From NCBI GenBank assembly GCA_932521025.1, contig OW051468.1, positions 2,976,064-3,040,063 of the forward strand: DNA of 64,000 nucleotides, given 5' to 3'. Below are positions 1 to 13,400 of the stretch, piece after piece. The first letter of the stretch is position 1; each line of letters starts with the position of its first letter. The notes under the pieces were generated by a model. The model worked only from the letters and a program-made list of their open reading frames with translations, did not search any database and was not told the origin of the DNA. The position numbers and the translations under genes are program-made. This stretch comes from Oscheius onirici. Its lineage: Eukaryota; Nematoda; Chromadorea; Rhabditida; Rhabditidae.

Positions 1-60
1 AACAGCACGATTCCTAACCTCACAATAGTCAAAACACACACAGACTCGTCTTATTTGCAG

Positions 61-2239
61 AATGCTGGTGACGCTTCGGGCGCCGGTGTCCGTCTTTTCG
101 ACTACTACAAGACGGCCGAACTCGTGAATCAGCTGCCGACAATCCGGGAAAAAATTGACTTTGTCAGTCCCTACGAGCGGCCATGGACTCGAGCTGAAAA
201 GACCTGGAGACGCGGCTGGCATCAGGCTCTATTCTCGCCGCGGAAAGCGTGGTCTCTGCCGCGAACGCCGGCCTATTTCGACTGTCTCAACTTTTATAAG
301 TACATCACAAAGACGCGACTGATAGAAGGATCTCTGGACAAGATATATGAGGGTCTTGTGCCTCCAACTACTGCTTTTGAGGTAGTTTTCCACTTTATAG
401 TTTTACCTGTTAAAACTCTAGAAAGCCGCCATGGACTCGCTCCGAAACCTGCTGACGACACAACATTTTGACAGTGAAGAAGCCCGAATTGAAGCCATTC
501 TATCGGCTCTGTTCGACGATGCCATCACCTCGTTGGCACACAATATTCCTCGTCTTGCTGACTATAGGGTTAGCTTTTGTTCATTTTGTTGCTGGAAGGT
601 CGAAGCTGTCTGTTAGAAATGGTTATTTCGCAAAAAGAACTAAAGCTATTCGCATCCTGGAGTTCTGCGCCACTTGATAACGTGCTCTCATTGTTGCATC
701 CAGTTGGCAGGTTATAGCGAATATAAAAATGTCGTTGCTGATTAAAATACAATAACATTTTTCGAAATTCGAATGCGTCTCCGTTTTTAAGATCTTATAG
801 GAAGGAGGCTAGCTTTGAAGCGTTTTTCTGAATCAGTTGCTCAATTGCAACTTCAAACTTTCGTCTGCTGACTTATTCCTTTTTCCGCATGTCGACCGAA
901 TAGTCGTTTTATTTCAGGCAGCTTACTCCGTCCAAAACGAGAGCTTCTGGATCCGAGCCGGCTTCATGTTTCTCTACGACAAGCTCGACATTGGAGCCGA
1001 CGAGCCATATCGCGATCTGCCGAAACTCATCAAATATACGGGAGACGACCGTCGCAAGCTCGGAGAACTGGCTTTCGCTTCCAGAGATCAACTCGCCTTC
1101 CAGCTTCGCTCCAAAGAAGAAATGGCTCCAATTGTTCCGCTGGAGAGTACGGAGGTTCTTTTGTTTTTGCTATCCTTAAAAAACACAAAATTTTCAAGGT
1201 TTCCCAAGCTGAAACCATGAGCGAGGAAGAAGTACTGTTTGCTCCACGCGTGTTCAATCTGTGGCCAGATGAGGAGCCGCTCTGGCAATGTCCAGGCTAT
1301 TTTGTCGAGTCTGGAGAGACGCATACCTACAGTCGCGTCGTGGCCAAATCACTTCGTGGTCTCGACAAAAGGATAGACACCTGGTGGCAGATTGAAGGTA
1401 AGCGAAAGGCCTCTTGTTTGAACCCAACGGAAAAGTCCTCGGGATGTCCATAAAAAAGGCTGACTTGAATTTTTTTGAAACTGGGTCGTTCAGGGAGTTA
1501 CAATTTTAGCTATATAACTCGAGCTTTTTTTCGGTCTGTATCCAATTTTTGCGAGATGAATCGTTGTCGGAGCGAAATATATTACACAGTACAGTTTCTT
1601 CTTTTGAATATTCAGCTGAATGGAATTTTGATTTCGATAGAACTAGTTGACTGTCTTTTTTTGTGGTGTCAAGTTTCTGCAGTTTACCTACCACGAGAAT
1701 AATTTCAAAACAGGGTCTTGACTAGTTTCATGTGAAAGTCATTTCAATTTTCAGCCAATTGCTTCGAGACCTGTGTAATCAGAAAGTTGCTTATCCATTT
1801 AATTTCCAGATCCCGAAGAACGAGCCGAAACGTGGGAGGAGAACGCCAAGGCCCAAGCCGTCAGCAGTCTCTTCACCAGCCTCAATGCCCAAGCTCACAC
1901 CCACGGTTTCACACAATACACGGATATTACGCGTCCCTTCACCACACAGATGACTCTCTCCAACGGACAGGATTTCCTTTTCGCCGTTGGTCAACTCAAC
2001 ACTATCGCCATCAACATCGATTGTGATGGTATTTTGATCATATTGTTGGTTTAAAATAGTCACAAATAGGCTTCGTGAACGAGAAGAACAATCTGTGCTA
2101 CGTGGAGCCGTCTGTCAAACTATACGACCTGTTCGAGGACGGAAAATTCTATCACAAGGGAGGAGCCGAGGACAAAATGGTCGAGGGATTGAACCACAGC
2201 GTTCTGAAGCGAATTATGCAGATGGTCATGAAGAATTAA
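61..2239 (+). CDS. MRPS30: Mitochondrial large-subunit ribosomal protein mL65 (MRPS30/PDCD9-like), 5' partial
   Basis: Structural protein of the mitochondrial ribosome. Six exons can be joined: 61-381, 422-568, 918-1154, 1199-1397, 1810-2028 and 2070-2239, giving 430 residues in one frame ending in TAA. The first exon starts right after an acceptor (TTTGCAG) at the window edge, so the N-terminus lies upstream or in a missing small exon. Family features include an N-terminal YYKTAELVN / FDCLNFYKYITKTR region and the C-terminal block DFLFAVGQLNTIAIN followed by CYVEPSVKLYDLFEDGKFY, typical of MRPS30. The introns of 349 and 412 nt (569-917, 1398-1809) are long for this window; the others are about 40 nt. 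MPPE1 begins 165 bp downstream on the same strand. Identity is by recognition of the C-terminal block and is fairly sure. Confidence 0.8.
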
Positions 2240-2404
2240 GCTTAGATTAAGTTGTAGGTTTGTTACTGTTAACTGTTATCTAATTAAACGTTTTCTCTTA
2301 CTTTTTCGTTGTTCTTTTGTGCGAAAAAAAATGGAATATCCATCGATTTTTTGTTTGGAGAAGAAAGACGCTTTGAATCAACCAATCTCTTTGTAGATGT
2401 AAAA

Positions 2405-4557
2405 ATGCACATTGTTTGTAAATTTTGGCCAGTTTTCCTCGTAATTTCGACAGTATTCTTCAACGAATTTCTCATCTACTACCTCAAAATTGGAGCCACG
2501 TGCGGATGGCCGGATGCTGGGACGGAAACGTGAGTTAAATTTGAAGAAAAGTGGAAAATTATTGTAGGGAAGAGCCTCTTCGAACTTTTATGATAGCAGA
2601 TACGCATCTTCTGGGCATTTACAAGGGACATTGGCTGGATAAGTTGAAACGGTGAGTGATTACGGTAAAGTTCACTAAAATGGTCCGGAAGTTGTTAGGA
2701 TGTGGCCAATTGGGGAGAAGAAAGATCAAGTTACACCGGGGTAATAGGCAATTTTGTTTTGAATGTTGCTCGGGACATTCTAAGGCGTTTCTGTACATCT
2801 TCGAGTCCGTGGAATGTAACAGAAACAGCGGAGAAACCGCTTCCGAAAACCTCTCAAGCACAAAAGTTGATTGACAACGTATTTTATTGGAAAGGTTACC
2901 AATTCAAAACAGCTCTAAAATCTAATAAGCTGCCCGTATTTTTGTTCTTTTTGTTTCTTGTAAGCTTTTCCTGGGCCTACTTTCTATCTTTTGCATCAAA
3001 ACTCACAAAAAAACATTCAGAGAATGGCAAATGAAGCGGGCTTTCCACAGTGCTGTCACGCTCCTCAATCCAGAGGTTGTCTTCTTCCTCGGCGACCTCC
3101 TGGACGAGGGAAAATGGTCGAATCGGGAAATGTTCAACGGCTACTCGGAAGAATTTCGACAACTTTTTGCCACACACGTTCCAACATATGCCGTGGCGGG
3201 AAATCACGATGTCGGATTCCATTACGAGTGAGTAAATTTAGGGAAAAATGAGAGTAAATCAGATTCCATCCCCAAGGAATCGACTGGTTTCGAGAGAACT
3301 TCAATAGAAGTTTGGTGGATTCCGTCACAATTAGGGGAACACATTTTGTCCTGGTCAATTCGATGGCCTTTCACGGGGACGGATGTCTTCTTTGTCGGAG
3401 AGCGCAAGACGAGTTGAACAAGTTGTCGGAGCAGCTGAATTGTGCAAAGGAACATAATTGTAATGGGACGGATGACTTCAGTCCCTACAGACGACCAGTG
3501 CTGCTTCTACATTTTCCTCTGTTCAGGTGGGTGAAATAGCAAGAAAAAACAGCTTAAAATTTATCGTTGAGTAACACGCCGAGAAAAGAGTGAGTCCATT
3601 AAGAAAGTGGCACTACTCGCAACCTTTAGACAAAACGTGTTCACTCTCGTTTTCCTTTTTCTTCCTCGTATGTTATACTGTTTCTATGGTGTTTGTTTGT
3701 ACCGGTATACCGAGCGAGCGAAGGTGAGGAAGACCCCTTTTTATCAAGGAACAAACGTATTTTTTCGAGTATGGAAAACAGTTTGTGAAGTATAATAGTA
3801 ATAATCAATGAGTGCCGTGCCATTTTTACGGCATTTGGCTCACAGAGAACACTCATAATACTATCGGGAAAGCCTTTCAAATTTTAGACTTTTTAACATC
3901 GCTTGAATGGCTGAATATCAGCGTTAGGTAAAAGTCTCTAGAAAGTTTTTAGTAGAAACTGAACTGTTCTCTCTAGATCCTACATGTTCAGAAAAGACGA
4001 GTCTGATTGTCTTCGCGACTCCGACTTCGACTCTTCTGCTCCAAAACGTGACGAACAGTACCGGCCAAAGTGGGAATCTCTTTCCGGAGAAGCCACTACA
4101 GAACTGATCAAGAAGCTCAGTCCCCAAGCCGTTTTCAACGGCCATTCTCATCGTGACTGCAAGAAACGGTGAGTCTATCGTCAAATTACCTCAAGTTTCT
4201 CATAAAATTGGTAAAAAAAGATTCAGATGGACCCGTCCCGTTTCCTTCTGGGAGTACACGGTCAATTCCTTTTCCTGGCGAAACGGCGACCATCCCACCT
4301 TTCTTCTCGCTCAAATTACAAAAAACGAGGCTTGTTTGTCTTTAAAAAGGCTATAAAAATGTTTTCAGATTTCAGTCTTCACGTGTTTTCTACCCAACGA
4401 ATCGACAACCATAATAATCTACGTGCTCAGTTCCATAATTCTAATTATTTGGTTTATTTGCCGCATAATTTTCTGTTGTTCTTCGCGATTTCGCCGTCGG
4501 CCAAGAGCCACGTCTTTCCCCCTTTTACCGCAGACAAAAGAAGATAAAAGTGATTAA
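2405..4557 (+). CDS. MPPE1: MPPE1/PGAP5-type metallophosphoesterase (GPI-anchor remodelling)
   Basis: Metal-dependent phosphoesterase that in other animals removes an ethanolamine-phosphate side branch from GPI anchors in the early secretory pathway. Seven exons (2405-2529, 2568-2651, 3021-3227, 3263-3526, 3977-4168, 4227-4329, 4369-4557) give 387 residues. Visible metallophosphoesterase motifs are IADTHLLG (D-x-H), FLGDLLDEG (GDxxDEG), AGNHDVGFHYE (GNHD), LLLHFPLFR and NGHSHRDC (GHxH), so the metal-binding set is complete. There is one N-terminal membrane segment (about residues 5-27) and one near the C-terminus (IIIYVLSSIILIIWFICRII), the usual topology. The start ATG lies 9 nt after a TTTGTAG acceptor-like site. 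The intron 4330-4368 uses a GC donor (GAG|GCTTGT). Intron 3228-3262 is only 35 nt. Confidence 0.9.
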
Positions 4558-4869
4558 GAAGCGTTATATTTAACGGGCCAATACAAAAATAGTTACGAAA
4601 TAATGAGAAATACGAGAGGCGGAACTAAGAAAGTATGGCGCACTCACAGAGGGCAATTTTAACAACGAGAGACTAGTTGAAAAGGCATATAAGAAGAGAC
4701 AGTAAATTAAGCAAAAAAAATAAGGAGATACGTTATGATTTTTCTCTGAGCAGTGAAAAGCAAAGAGAATATTTTTTTTGGAGATCTGCACATGTGATCA
4801 TCACCGGCAAACTGAGTGACCGACTCGTATCTAAAGGTTTTTTAGTTTAAAAACTGGAAAAGAGATTAC
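4558..4869. other. Convergent intergenic gap between MPPE1 and SCAF genes
   Basis: About 310 bp separate the two stop codons. It is AT-rich and must hold both 3' UTRs. No convincing ORF or repeat was seen. Confidence 0.6.
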
Positions 4870-7800
4870 CTATTGATCCAGATGAGGTTCTGGTGCAGTA
4901 GTGGATGTGACTGCCGTCTCTTCGGAAACGACTGCCGGAGGTGGAGCTGAGAACTGTGGTTCTGGCATTGGAGGTGGCTGGTTCAAGGTGATACCTGGAG
5001 GAAGCGGCTGAATGGTGTTGCTGACCGGGAATGTCTGGAATTCGAATGTTCAGACGAGATTCATACTGGTCATTGCTCCGGGGTTTTAGACGTCTTATAA
5101 AAATCTGGAAACATCCACATGCTCCAGTTTTTTTAAATTCTTATTGTTAGTTTTCTAGAATAATTGAGTCGTTATGTTGTAATTGCAAAGATTGTGGATA
5201 GTTTACAGAACAGGAATAATGTTTTTGAGACGTCTGGAATTCTTTAGAAACAAGTTTTGATTTTCGAAAACAAATTGGACGGCTACAGAGCCTTATTTCT
5301 GTTTCTCCCTTACTGGTTAAAATATGGTGCCACGACATCTAATTTACTTGAATCGGTCACCTTCAAGGCTTATTTCAGTTAAGTTTCGTCGCAACGATAT
5401 CAGCCCCTCCTGCTACAGAACAGATATCAAGTCCTGGATGTGGCCTTAAAACGATAGTATAAAACGTACATGTTCTGAGCTTCCGAAATCCTTCTGATCG
5501 TCACTGCCGCCCCATCGTGATTCTCGTCTCCTACCGCCACCATTATCTCGTCCAGAGTGTTGTTTCGGTAGCGGGGAATGACGTCCGAAATCTCGTCCTC
5601 CTTGGTCCTGGAAGTCTCTCCTCGGACCGCCAAATCCTCCGAGTCCATCTCTTCGGAAATCATCTCGAGGTGGCCGAAAATCTGGTCTTCTGTCACCGCC
5701 TCGGAAGTCATCTCTCGGAGGCCGGTCGTTCCAGTTGTTGTTGTTACGGAAACCTCCACGATCGCCATGGAAACCTACGCCGCCACGATTGCCTCGGAAT
5801 CCGCCTCGTTCTGAAAACGGAGAGAAATTACTACTGAATTTGATGGGAAAGGTCAAGTTTTAAAACATAGAACTGCGAATAAACTTTCAGTCCAAAAATA
5901 AATCAAACGAATTTGGATTGCGAAAAACGCATGTTCAGGATAGTTTGATAGAGAATTCTTTGAAAAAATTTCAAAACCTACCCATTCCTCCTCTCTGTCC
6001 TCCTCTGAATCCTCCACGGAAACCTCCAGGCGGTCCCCCACCTCCCAGTGGCTCGCGATTGGCATTGTCGAAGGTGTGACGGGGCGGTGGCGGTCCCCTT
6101 TGCGGCGGTCCTCCAAGTGACGGAATCGGCATTCCTCCCTAATAAATCACCATTTTTGGAAAAAAAAAAAAGCAAAGCATACAAATGAGTGTTCTTGTGG
6201 TGGCTGAAGAAGCGGAATGTGTCCTCCTTGCATTCCATGAGGCAGACCTGCCGGATGATGCATTCCGAGAAGTCCCTGCATTCCGGGCATCATCATCTGG
6301 TTCAGTTGCTGCTGGAGAAAGAACTGATTCGTCGGCAGAGGCTGTGGCGGGAGTCCTGGCGGTGCCTGGATGCCAAGCACGTTAGTGAACGTATTGAATG
6401 CCGGAACAGCAGGATTCAGTGCCTCCATATTGCCGTTCGGAGACGAGAGCTCCATCGCCTCGTCGCTTGTGACAGCTGAAGCATTTTCAATCTCGGCAGG
6501 ACGTCCGAATTCGTTGATTTTCCCCTGTAAGATGGGAGGAAGAGTAGCTGTATCGAGCTGCGTTCCTTCGAAATAGGCACCCATGCTGGGGATGGGCGGT
6601 AGACGTCTCCATGAGACGAAGAAATAGCCTTTTTCCTGGTCCCAGCTGGCCTTATCCTCCTCGTTTGTGATCGATGGAGGCAGCGAGAAGCTCAGCTGAA
6701 AAAGAGTGTTTTAGAGGGAAGGGTAAAAGGAACCATTTTGGGAAACGTCAGCTAGTTTTACGAGTCTATGTTGAATGTGATTAAAATGGGTGAAATACTC
6801 CGTTTTATCTTCAAAGTGGGCACCAACTTTTTTTTATCATGCAAACTGCATATGGGGAAGTTGTCAGCTTTGAAATGCAACTATACGAGTTAGTGCGCTC
6901 TTCGTTATTAAAATGAAGCATTCTACGTTTCTCCTGTGGCCATATTCCGGTAGCAGCTGAACATATTATATCTCGTTTTTTATAGCAAAAAAAAGTGGAA
7001 AACTCCTGGAATAAAAGTCTTACCTTGACTTCGCGCTCCTTGATCTTGAGCGGCTTCTGCTGCTTCCACTTGATGGCCTCGTAGGCGCTTTTTCTGTTAT
7101 CCATGGTCACGTAGGCGCAGGCTTTGGACGGAACGAGATTGATATTGGTCGTGGCACCGAAAGGACGAAGAATGTCCTGCAGATCTTTTTCCGTACAGGC
7201 TGTCGGAAGACGTCCGAACCAGAGAGTACGACTGGCTACTGAAATTCAAGGATTTTAAGCAAAAAGAAGCTGAAACCAGTAACAGTATCCGGAATCGACT
7301 CGGCAGGGAATCCCATCTTTCTCTTTTTCTTCTGTTCCTCAGATTCCGACTTTTTTGGCGATCGACTACGACGGCTCTTCTTGCGGCCCTGATCACCGGC
7401 ACGATCACGGGAACGGCTTCTTTTTCGACGACTGTCACCGCCCTAAAATACCTTTTTTCGAGTCAAAATAAAGATACAAACCTCGGTATTTCTCAAGTCT
7501 TCATCGGGAGAGGGATCTCCTTGTTGACTTGACGGCATGATCATCGACGGCGGCGGAGCTCCCATGTTGGGAGGGGGAACACCGAAATTCTGTCCGAGAA
7601 GCATCTGAGGATTGAAGTCCATACCATTTGGGATAAGGTTCGGTGGGAGGGGAAGCTGACCCAAGTTCTGAAAATATACTTTAGAGTGACGACGAGCTCT
7701 TCTAAAGCTAACAGACTTGGTTGTTTCATAATAATGAGGCACAACCGTAAAACTTCCTTTTGTGGCGAGACAAAAAAAACAAGACAAAAGAACTAAGAAC

Positions 7801-9918
7801 CCTGGAAACATTTCTACGTTTCCTTCGTACTCCTGTCTCACCACGAAAAAACTAGGTAATGACCTAATTATCATTGAACTTTTGTTGTAAAACTAGTCAT
7901 TGTTTTGTAACAAACAAAACTTTTGATAAACTATTTTTGCAACAGCAAAGACAATTAGTCTGTTTGAAGAATAAAAAGTTTGGTTTAGTGATATGTCTCA
8001 TAGAGAGTTGTCAGTAACTATGGACGTCGAGAATACAGAAGTTTTGTATCCTTCTGTAACAAAACTATTGAGACGGTTAAAAATAAAGAGAAACTGGACA
8101 GATTTGGATACTTTGCAACATCAGGAATGTATTTTTGTATAAATGGCTCTACCCTTATAACGTTTCCTAACTAACAGATTGGTAGTCTATAAAACGATGG
8201 CATTTCTAGCTTTCCAAAAACCGTGAAAACCTACCGCCAAAAGAGCCGGATTCAGCAGATTTGGATTGATGAGATTCGTTGGAACGCCGTTGTTGTTCAG
8301 ATTACTGAGTCCAGGAGGCAGAGCGAAGCCGGTCAGACCTTGAGGAAGCTGCGGCGGGGGCATGGCAAAGTTTCCAGGCATCGGTGGCGGCATTTGGAGC
8401 AGATGATGTGGTAGAGGAGGCGGCATACTCGGAGCTGGCGGCGGCGGAGCTCGATTCTTTATCTGGGCATCGCGAGCAATCTGATTGAGACGCTCCATTC
8501 GGTCAATGTGCATCATGTGAAGAGCTTCACGAACCTGAGCATCGCTCAGCAGCATCACACATATCCTTAATTCGCGTTTTATTTCGAAATTTTTAGAAAT
8601 GGCAAACCTTTCACGTTGCTCCAACGACATTGGCTGATATTCGCCCTCATTATCCTCCTTTTTCTTTTTCTCGGCGTCCTCCTCCTCATCATCATCGTCA
8701 TAGTCGTATGCGAGCATCTTGCGCAGATTGCCGGCATGCTGACTCCGTCTCTGCTCCTCGTCACACTGCAGACGCTCGATCATCAAGTCGTGAGCTCGCT
8801 TGAAAAGGGCCCGATCCGTGCTGAAGGACTGGCCAAAGTCGCAGTTGTGAGCTAGTAGCATACGAAGGAACCACTTTTCGCTCACGCCGGCTGAAAGTGA
8901 GGATCTATTTGAACGTCTATACTGGAAAAGTGACATAACATAGCTGTCAGCTGGTTTTTTCACCCAAACTTTTTCAGACAAGTATTCAAATACTAAACGA
9001 AATTACTACTTTCGTTGGCCTCATCAACTGATCTTTTTTTGAGCGTTTTGAGACCGCAAAAAGTTGGCATGAATACCGAAGACTTACAAGGCGGAATCTC
9101 CTCACTGAGATCATCGTAAGGTAACTGTTCTCCTTGTTCCTCCTGAGCCGGATTTCCATTTCCAGCAGGCTCGTTTCGAGGAAGAGGTGGAGGTCCGGGC
9201 GGCGTGGTCGACTCGACAAATTTCGGATGTTGGTGGCCACTTCGACGCTTCTCGCCGCTCTTCTTGTACATGGCCATGTTGGCCTTTTCGCCCTTCACGA
9301 GCCGCTCAACTTCGGCCGAATCCGTGGCTGAAAAAAAGGATTTTTATAGTTTAAAAAGGAAGAAAATTCACTTATTCCTCTCGTAGCACACAACTCCCTG
9401 AATCCGGTAATTTCTTCGTCCGTAAAAAGCCCATTTGCGACCCAAAGATTGACCGTTCGGGCAATGCGTAGCTAAATTTGAGTTTTATGAGCAAATTTTC
9501 AACCAAACCTGTTCCATCGGCTGGCATTCCAATAGCATTGGCATGATTTTGTCGAAGGCGGAGAGAAAACGTTTAGCGAAGACATCCTTCTCCTTCAGCT
9601 GATGTCTGGCAGCACGAATTATGCTGTCGATGATGTAAATGATGCTGATCTTGTGCTCCGGACGACACTAAAAGAAGTATTTTGATCAAAAATTGATAGA
9701 AATATGGTCACTTTGGGTAAGAATCTCTCGACGCTGAAAACGACATGTTTGTACTCGGCTTTAGCCTTCAAGGCAGCCTTGGTTATATCCTGAATCTTCG
9801 ACTTGCTCAGAGGCGGCTTCGACTCGTGAATTGACTTCAGCTATAAGAAAAATTTGAAAAAGGCTTGTAAAACTCTCACCTCGGCTGCAAAGGCATTTAT
9901 CAAGTCGGAAGCAGGCAT
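4870..9918 (-). CDS. SCAF4/SCAF8-like RNA polymerase II CTD-associated splicing/termination factor
   Basis: Nuclear protein that binds the phosphorylated polymerase II CTD and RNA. It starts at the ATG whose complement is at 9916-9918 and ends at TAG (4870-4872). The N-terminal exons (about 9918-9300) encode a CID domain (SKSKIQDITKAALKAKAEYK, HVVFSVERFLPK, ISIIYIIDSIIRAARHQL, LLECQPMEQ). Next come an acidic/charged region (YDYDDDDEEEDAEKKKKEDN), a proline-rich stretch (8.2-8.5 kb), an RS region (near 7.4 kb) and an RRM (RNP2-like LWFGRL, RNP1-like KACAYVTM, near 7.05-7.25 kb). The C-terminus is proline/methionine-rich and then Arg/Gly-rich (near 5.47-6.1 kb). Domain order matches SCAF4/8 proteins. 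Exact boundaries of some introns, especially 7.68-8.23 kb and 8.93-9.09 kb, are approximate. Confidence 0.8.
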
Positions 9919-10444
9919 ATTTTTTACAATAATTTAATCGGGAACTCTATGTTCCATTCGTAATTACCTGAAATGATTGCAATTGGGTAAATGTGGAGAA
10001 AATATTGGAGAAATGAAGAGAAAAAAAAACTCTACCTTTTTGCGGTATTTGAATTGGCGCCGCAAATTGAATTCGAAAAGAGCGGGGAAATGTTTTTTTT
10101 TTTTGAAATTTTACTCTTTTCTCTAGTTCTCTCACTATTTTCTTCCTTTTTCTTTCATTCTGTGCCAAAATTGTCAAAAATATAAGCAAGAAAACTGAAA
10201 TTTTTCCTAATTAAAAAAAAGGTTTATTAAACGGCGCCGCGAGTTCAAAAATTTTGCTTTTGAGTTTCATCCGAGAGATCCAATGCGAGAGAGGACGCAG
10301 AGAAAACTGTAGTCTTCTCCCGCAGCGAAAACTCCCTCAGAGCAGGTTTACGGCAGAATGAGCCAGTTGCAAAGGCCTTCTTGTTGTTCTGTCAACCCGT
10401 TTTCTGGTTCTTCTTCAATAACACTTTTCTAGGTTTTAGACGCG
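9919..10444. promoter_or_regulatory. Divergent intergenic region between SCAF-like (-) and MED7 (+)
   Basis: About 525 bp lie between the two divergent start codons, so it presumably carries both promoters. It contains A/T homopolymer runs (around 10020 and 10090). An ATG at 10357 opens a 25-codon reading frame ending in TAG before the MED7 start; this could be an upstream ORF or an unrecognised first exon of the nested seipin gene. That role is inference. Confidence 0.4.
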
Positions 10445-13400
10445 ATGAACCCGGCCAATGCTTCTCAAACCGTGAGCCCTTTCCCCACGCCGCCGGAATA
10501 TGCCCAGCTCTATGCGAAGTCATCAAATGAGGCCACAGGAAGCCGCGAACCTCTCCCGCCTCCAGTACAGTCCGAATTTACCGTTTTCGGAGAAGAATAT
10601 CGATTAGACGACGAGATTATCAGGTAATTTTAACGATTTTCTTCTTTTCTTAATCTGGCGCTCTTCATGTAACAACACCTTTTGTTTGTACTCCTTGCTG
10701 TAAAAACTATTTAAAGAAGTGTCTTGATCGAATTCGAAGACCTTGGGTCTATCTGCTGCTTCTTCAAACCACCACGATCAGCTTGCTGACGCTTCTGGTC
10801 CCACTATCCATCAGGTTGGCTCTTCTCGCCGCCCCGATTCATCAAGAAGTACAACTCGAGCTTGTTCATCCACCATGCGATCTCGATTTCCGGTATTTTT
10901 CTGTACCCAGCCTTTTTCAAGTTTCCGTCCAGAAGCTGTCCATTTCCTGCTGCTCGTCTAGATGCTGAAGGTGTTCTTTTTCCCGAAAATCACTATCAGC
11001 TTTCTGTGAAGATGTATTTTTCGGAAGAGGAACTAGCCAATCGCGTCGGCATCTTTTCGAACGAAATCAGCATTTTTGACGAGGCCGGACTGTCGCTTGG
11101 CCGATGGAAACGTGCCGGGCTCTCGAAGAGTCGAAGTCTTCTATCGCGTCTTCTTCAAACCATCGTTTCGTTCTATTTTCCCGAAAAGTCGTTCATTCAC
11201 CAGCTTCTGGAAAGCCAAAACAGCATCGAGATGACCGTGGTCAAGGATTTTCACTACACTCGAAAGAAGCCCGCCGAAATTGTCTACACTCTACAAGTAT
11301 GCTTTTTTTCAGCCTCTTTTGAGCCCCAATTCTAGGACCACTTCATTCATTTCGACGAAATTTACCTCGTGATTCGAGCCGAAGCCGGCATCCTGGCACA
11401 TTTCTTCCAATACTGGCCAATCACGTCTTTCTGTCTCACTTGCGGCTGCATAATAACGACTGGATTCTCGTGTCTGACCTTCTTCTGGATCTGCAAGGCC
11501 GTCTGTCATCACTTCTACAGCACCTTTTCAACCGAAGAAGAGGTCGATAACTCAGAAGAAGAGACTGATTAATGTTTTACACTTTGATACCTTGTAAATA
11601 TGATTTTAATAAACGTAAATTCATATTTTTACCAGTATTTTGGGGCTTTCTACTTGTGAAATGATCCAGAAATGAACATCTTACAGATCCCTCCCTTCCC
11701 AAGGAATCAAGCAGCTGTATCCGGCAAAATTCGACTGGAAAGTGGAGATGAAAAAACTTAACAGGTACTTTTTCTCTAGATTCTCCTAAAATCAAGTTTA
11801 GAAGTGCCGTGGCGGCTTTCCTCGACCTGATCCACATCCTGATCCAGTCGCCGGACCATCCGGAACGCATAGAGAAAATTAACGACATTCAAATGATCTT
11901 CATCAACATGCACCATCTGGTCAACGAGTTCCGGCCCGTTCAGGCTCGCGATCAGCTACGATTCATTCAAGAGGCACAGGTCAAACAGCTGGAGAGCAAT
12001 GTTGTCGAGTTTAGGTTTGTTTTCGCTTTGGAACGTGTAATAAAAATTTGTAGAAACACGTTAAAAGAAGGAGCCGAAAGTCTCCGTTACGACATCACCA
12101 ATCTGAAAATTAAGCTGGAGCCCCCGCCACGGCCACCGGCTCTCTCACGAGTACAGATGCCCGACGATGATGATGACATGGAAATGCCCGTCTTGAAGAA
12201 GGTTGAACCACAGGTTTGTTTCTAATTTTTCTCTATCGTGTTCCTACGAATGCCATCGTACTCCATCTGTCGACTTTCGGCTGCAAAACGAGGCTACAGT
12301 CGCTCTCGACGGTTATTTTTGTTCTCGAGTGCGAAACAGGAGAAGCATCTCTTTTACCTTGAAATTGTGCTAAAATATGGAATTGGAATTATGTTGTCCC
12401 TGTTTCGATGAGATTCGGCATGTTCAACCTACGGTGTATCCTTACGTTCTTCCTCATCCACATAGTCTGAACAAGCCCTACGGAGTTCATTTTTCGCTGC
12501 TTAGCCGAAGAATTTCCAAATATTGACTTTTCCTCCAGAAAAGTCGCAATATTTGCCTTGTGTTGAATTGCTAGTGGCACGAGGTCTGAATCACTTGATG
12601 AATTACGGCTGTCAAAATATCCCGAAGAGGATATTGTTAGACCGCAACGTATCCAGCAGAAGAGTCGTAGTAGGTCGTAACAGCCGATGCAGTCTCCGTA
12701 TTTCTCCTCACACTTGGCACCCATGTATATGCCGGCCTTCATGATCCAGTCGACCGTCGTCTCATCAGTCCTCATGGTTGTGATCGAGCTTCTTGATTAC
12801 TTTGTCATTGACGGCAGCCGTAACAGCCTACAGTCTGATCGGTGTTCCAAAGTAGGGGTTCTACTTCTTGTCCTCGTTTTTGCCCCTCTTGTAGAGATCG
12901 TCGGGTGCCCCAAAGTGGAGAGCAGACTTCTGTTCTTGCTCGTCAATGTAGAGGTAGATCTGCGCGTTCTACTGACTCATCGAGTCCACATTCGCGCTCT
13001 TGGCCTTGTCGCCGACGTTAAACTCCAGATTTCCACTGTAGCTTTCAGCGCTGCGTCTCCGGTCGGGAGTGGCAAATTAACTTCATTACTGGCCTACTTA
13101 CCTTCCACTTAGCCGAAGTTTATGTGTCTGACTCCCTTCAGAATGAGTGGCTTGAACTGGTCGCCGTAGCTGTTGAATCCGCTGTTGCTCTTGTCGTCCA
13201 GCTCGATCTTCACCTTGAACTTGCACAATTTGGCGGCGCCGTAGTGGACGACAACGAGCAGCAGTAGTAGAGAGAGATGCATCTTGGCCGTCTACCAGAG
13301 GGAGTTCCGCTTGTCTTGAAAGGGTTCTACTGGCTCGACTGTCACGGGTCATAAAGGGTCACGGACGATTAGAGTTGACAGGACAACATTTCTCAAGTTG

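Noticed and set aside
5517-6576. Plus-strand ORFs across the SCAF-like gene
   Set aside because: Shadows of the minus-strand glycine/arginine- and proline-rich exons.
12389-13280. Reassigned TAG codon decoding in this organism
   Set aside because: MPPE1, UBE2W and other intact genes end at ordinary TAA or TGA, and intact genes (nicotinic receptor, F-box, G-gamma) end at TAG, so TAG acts as a stop.
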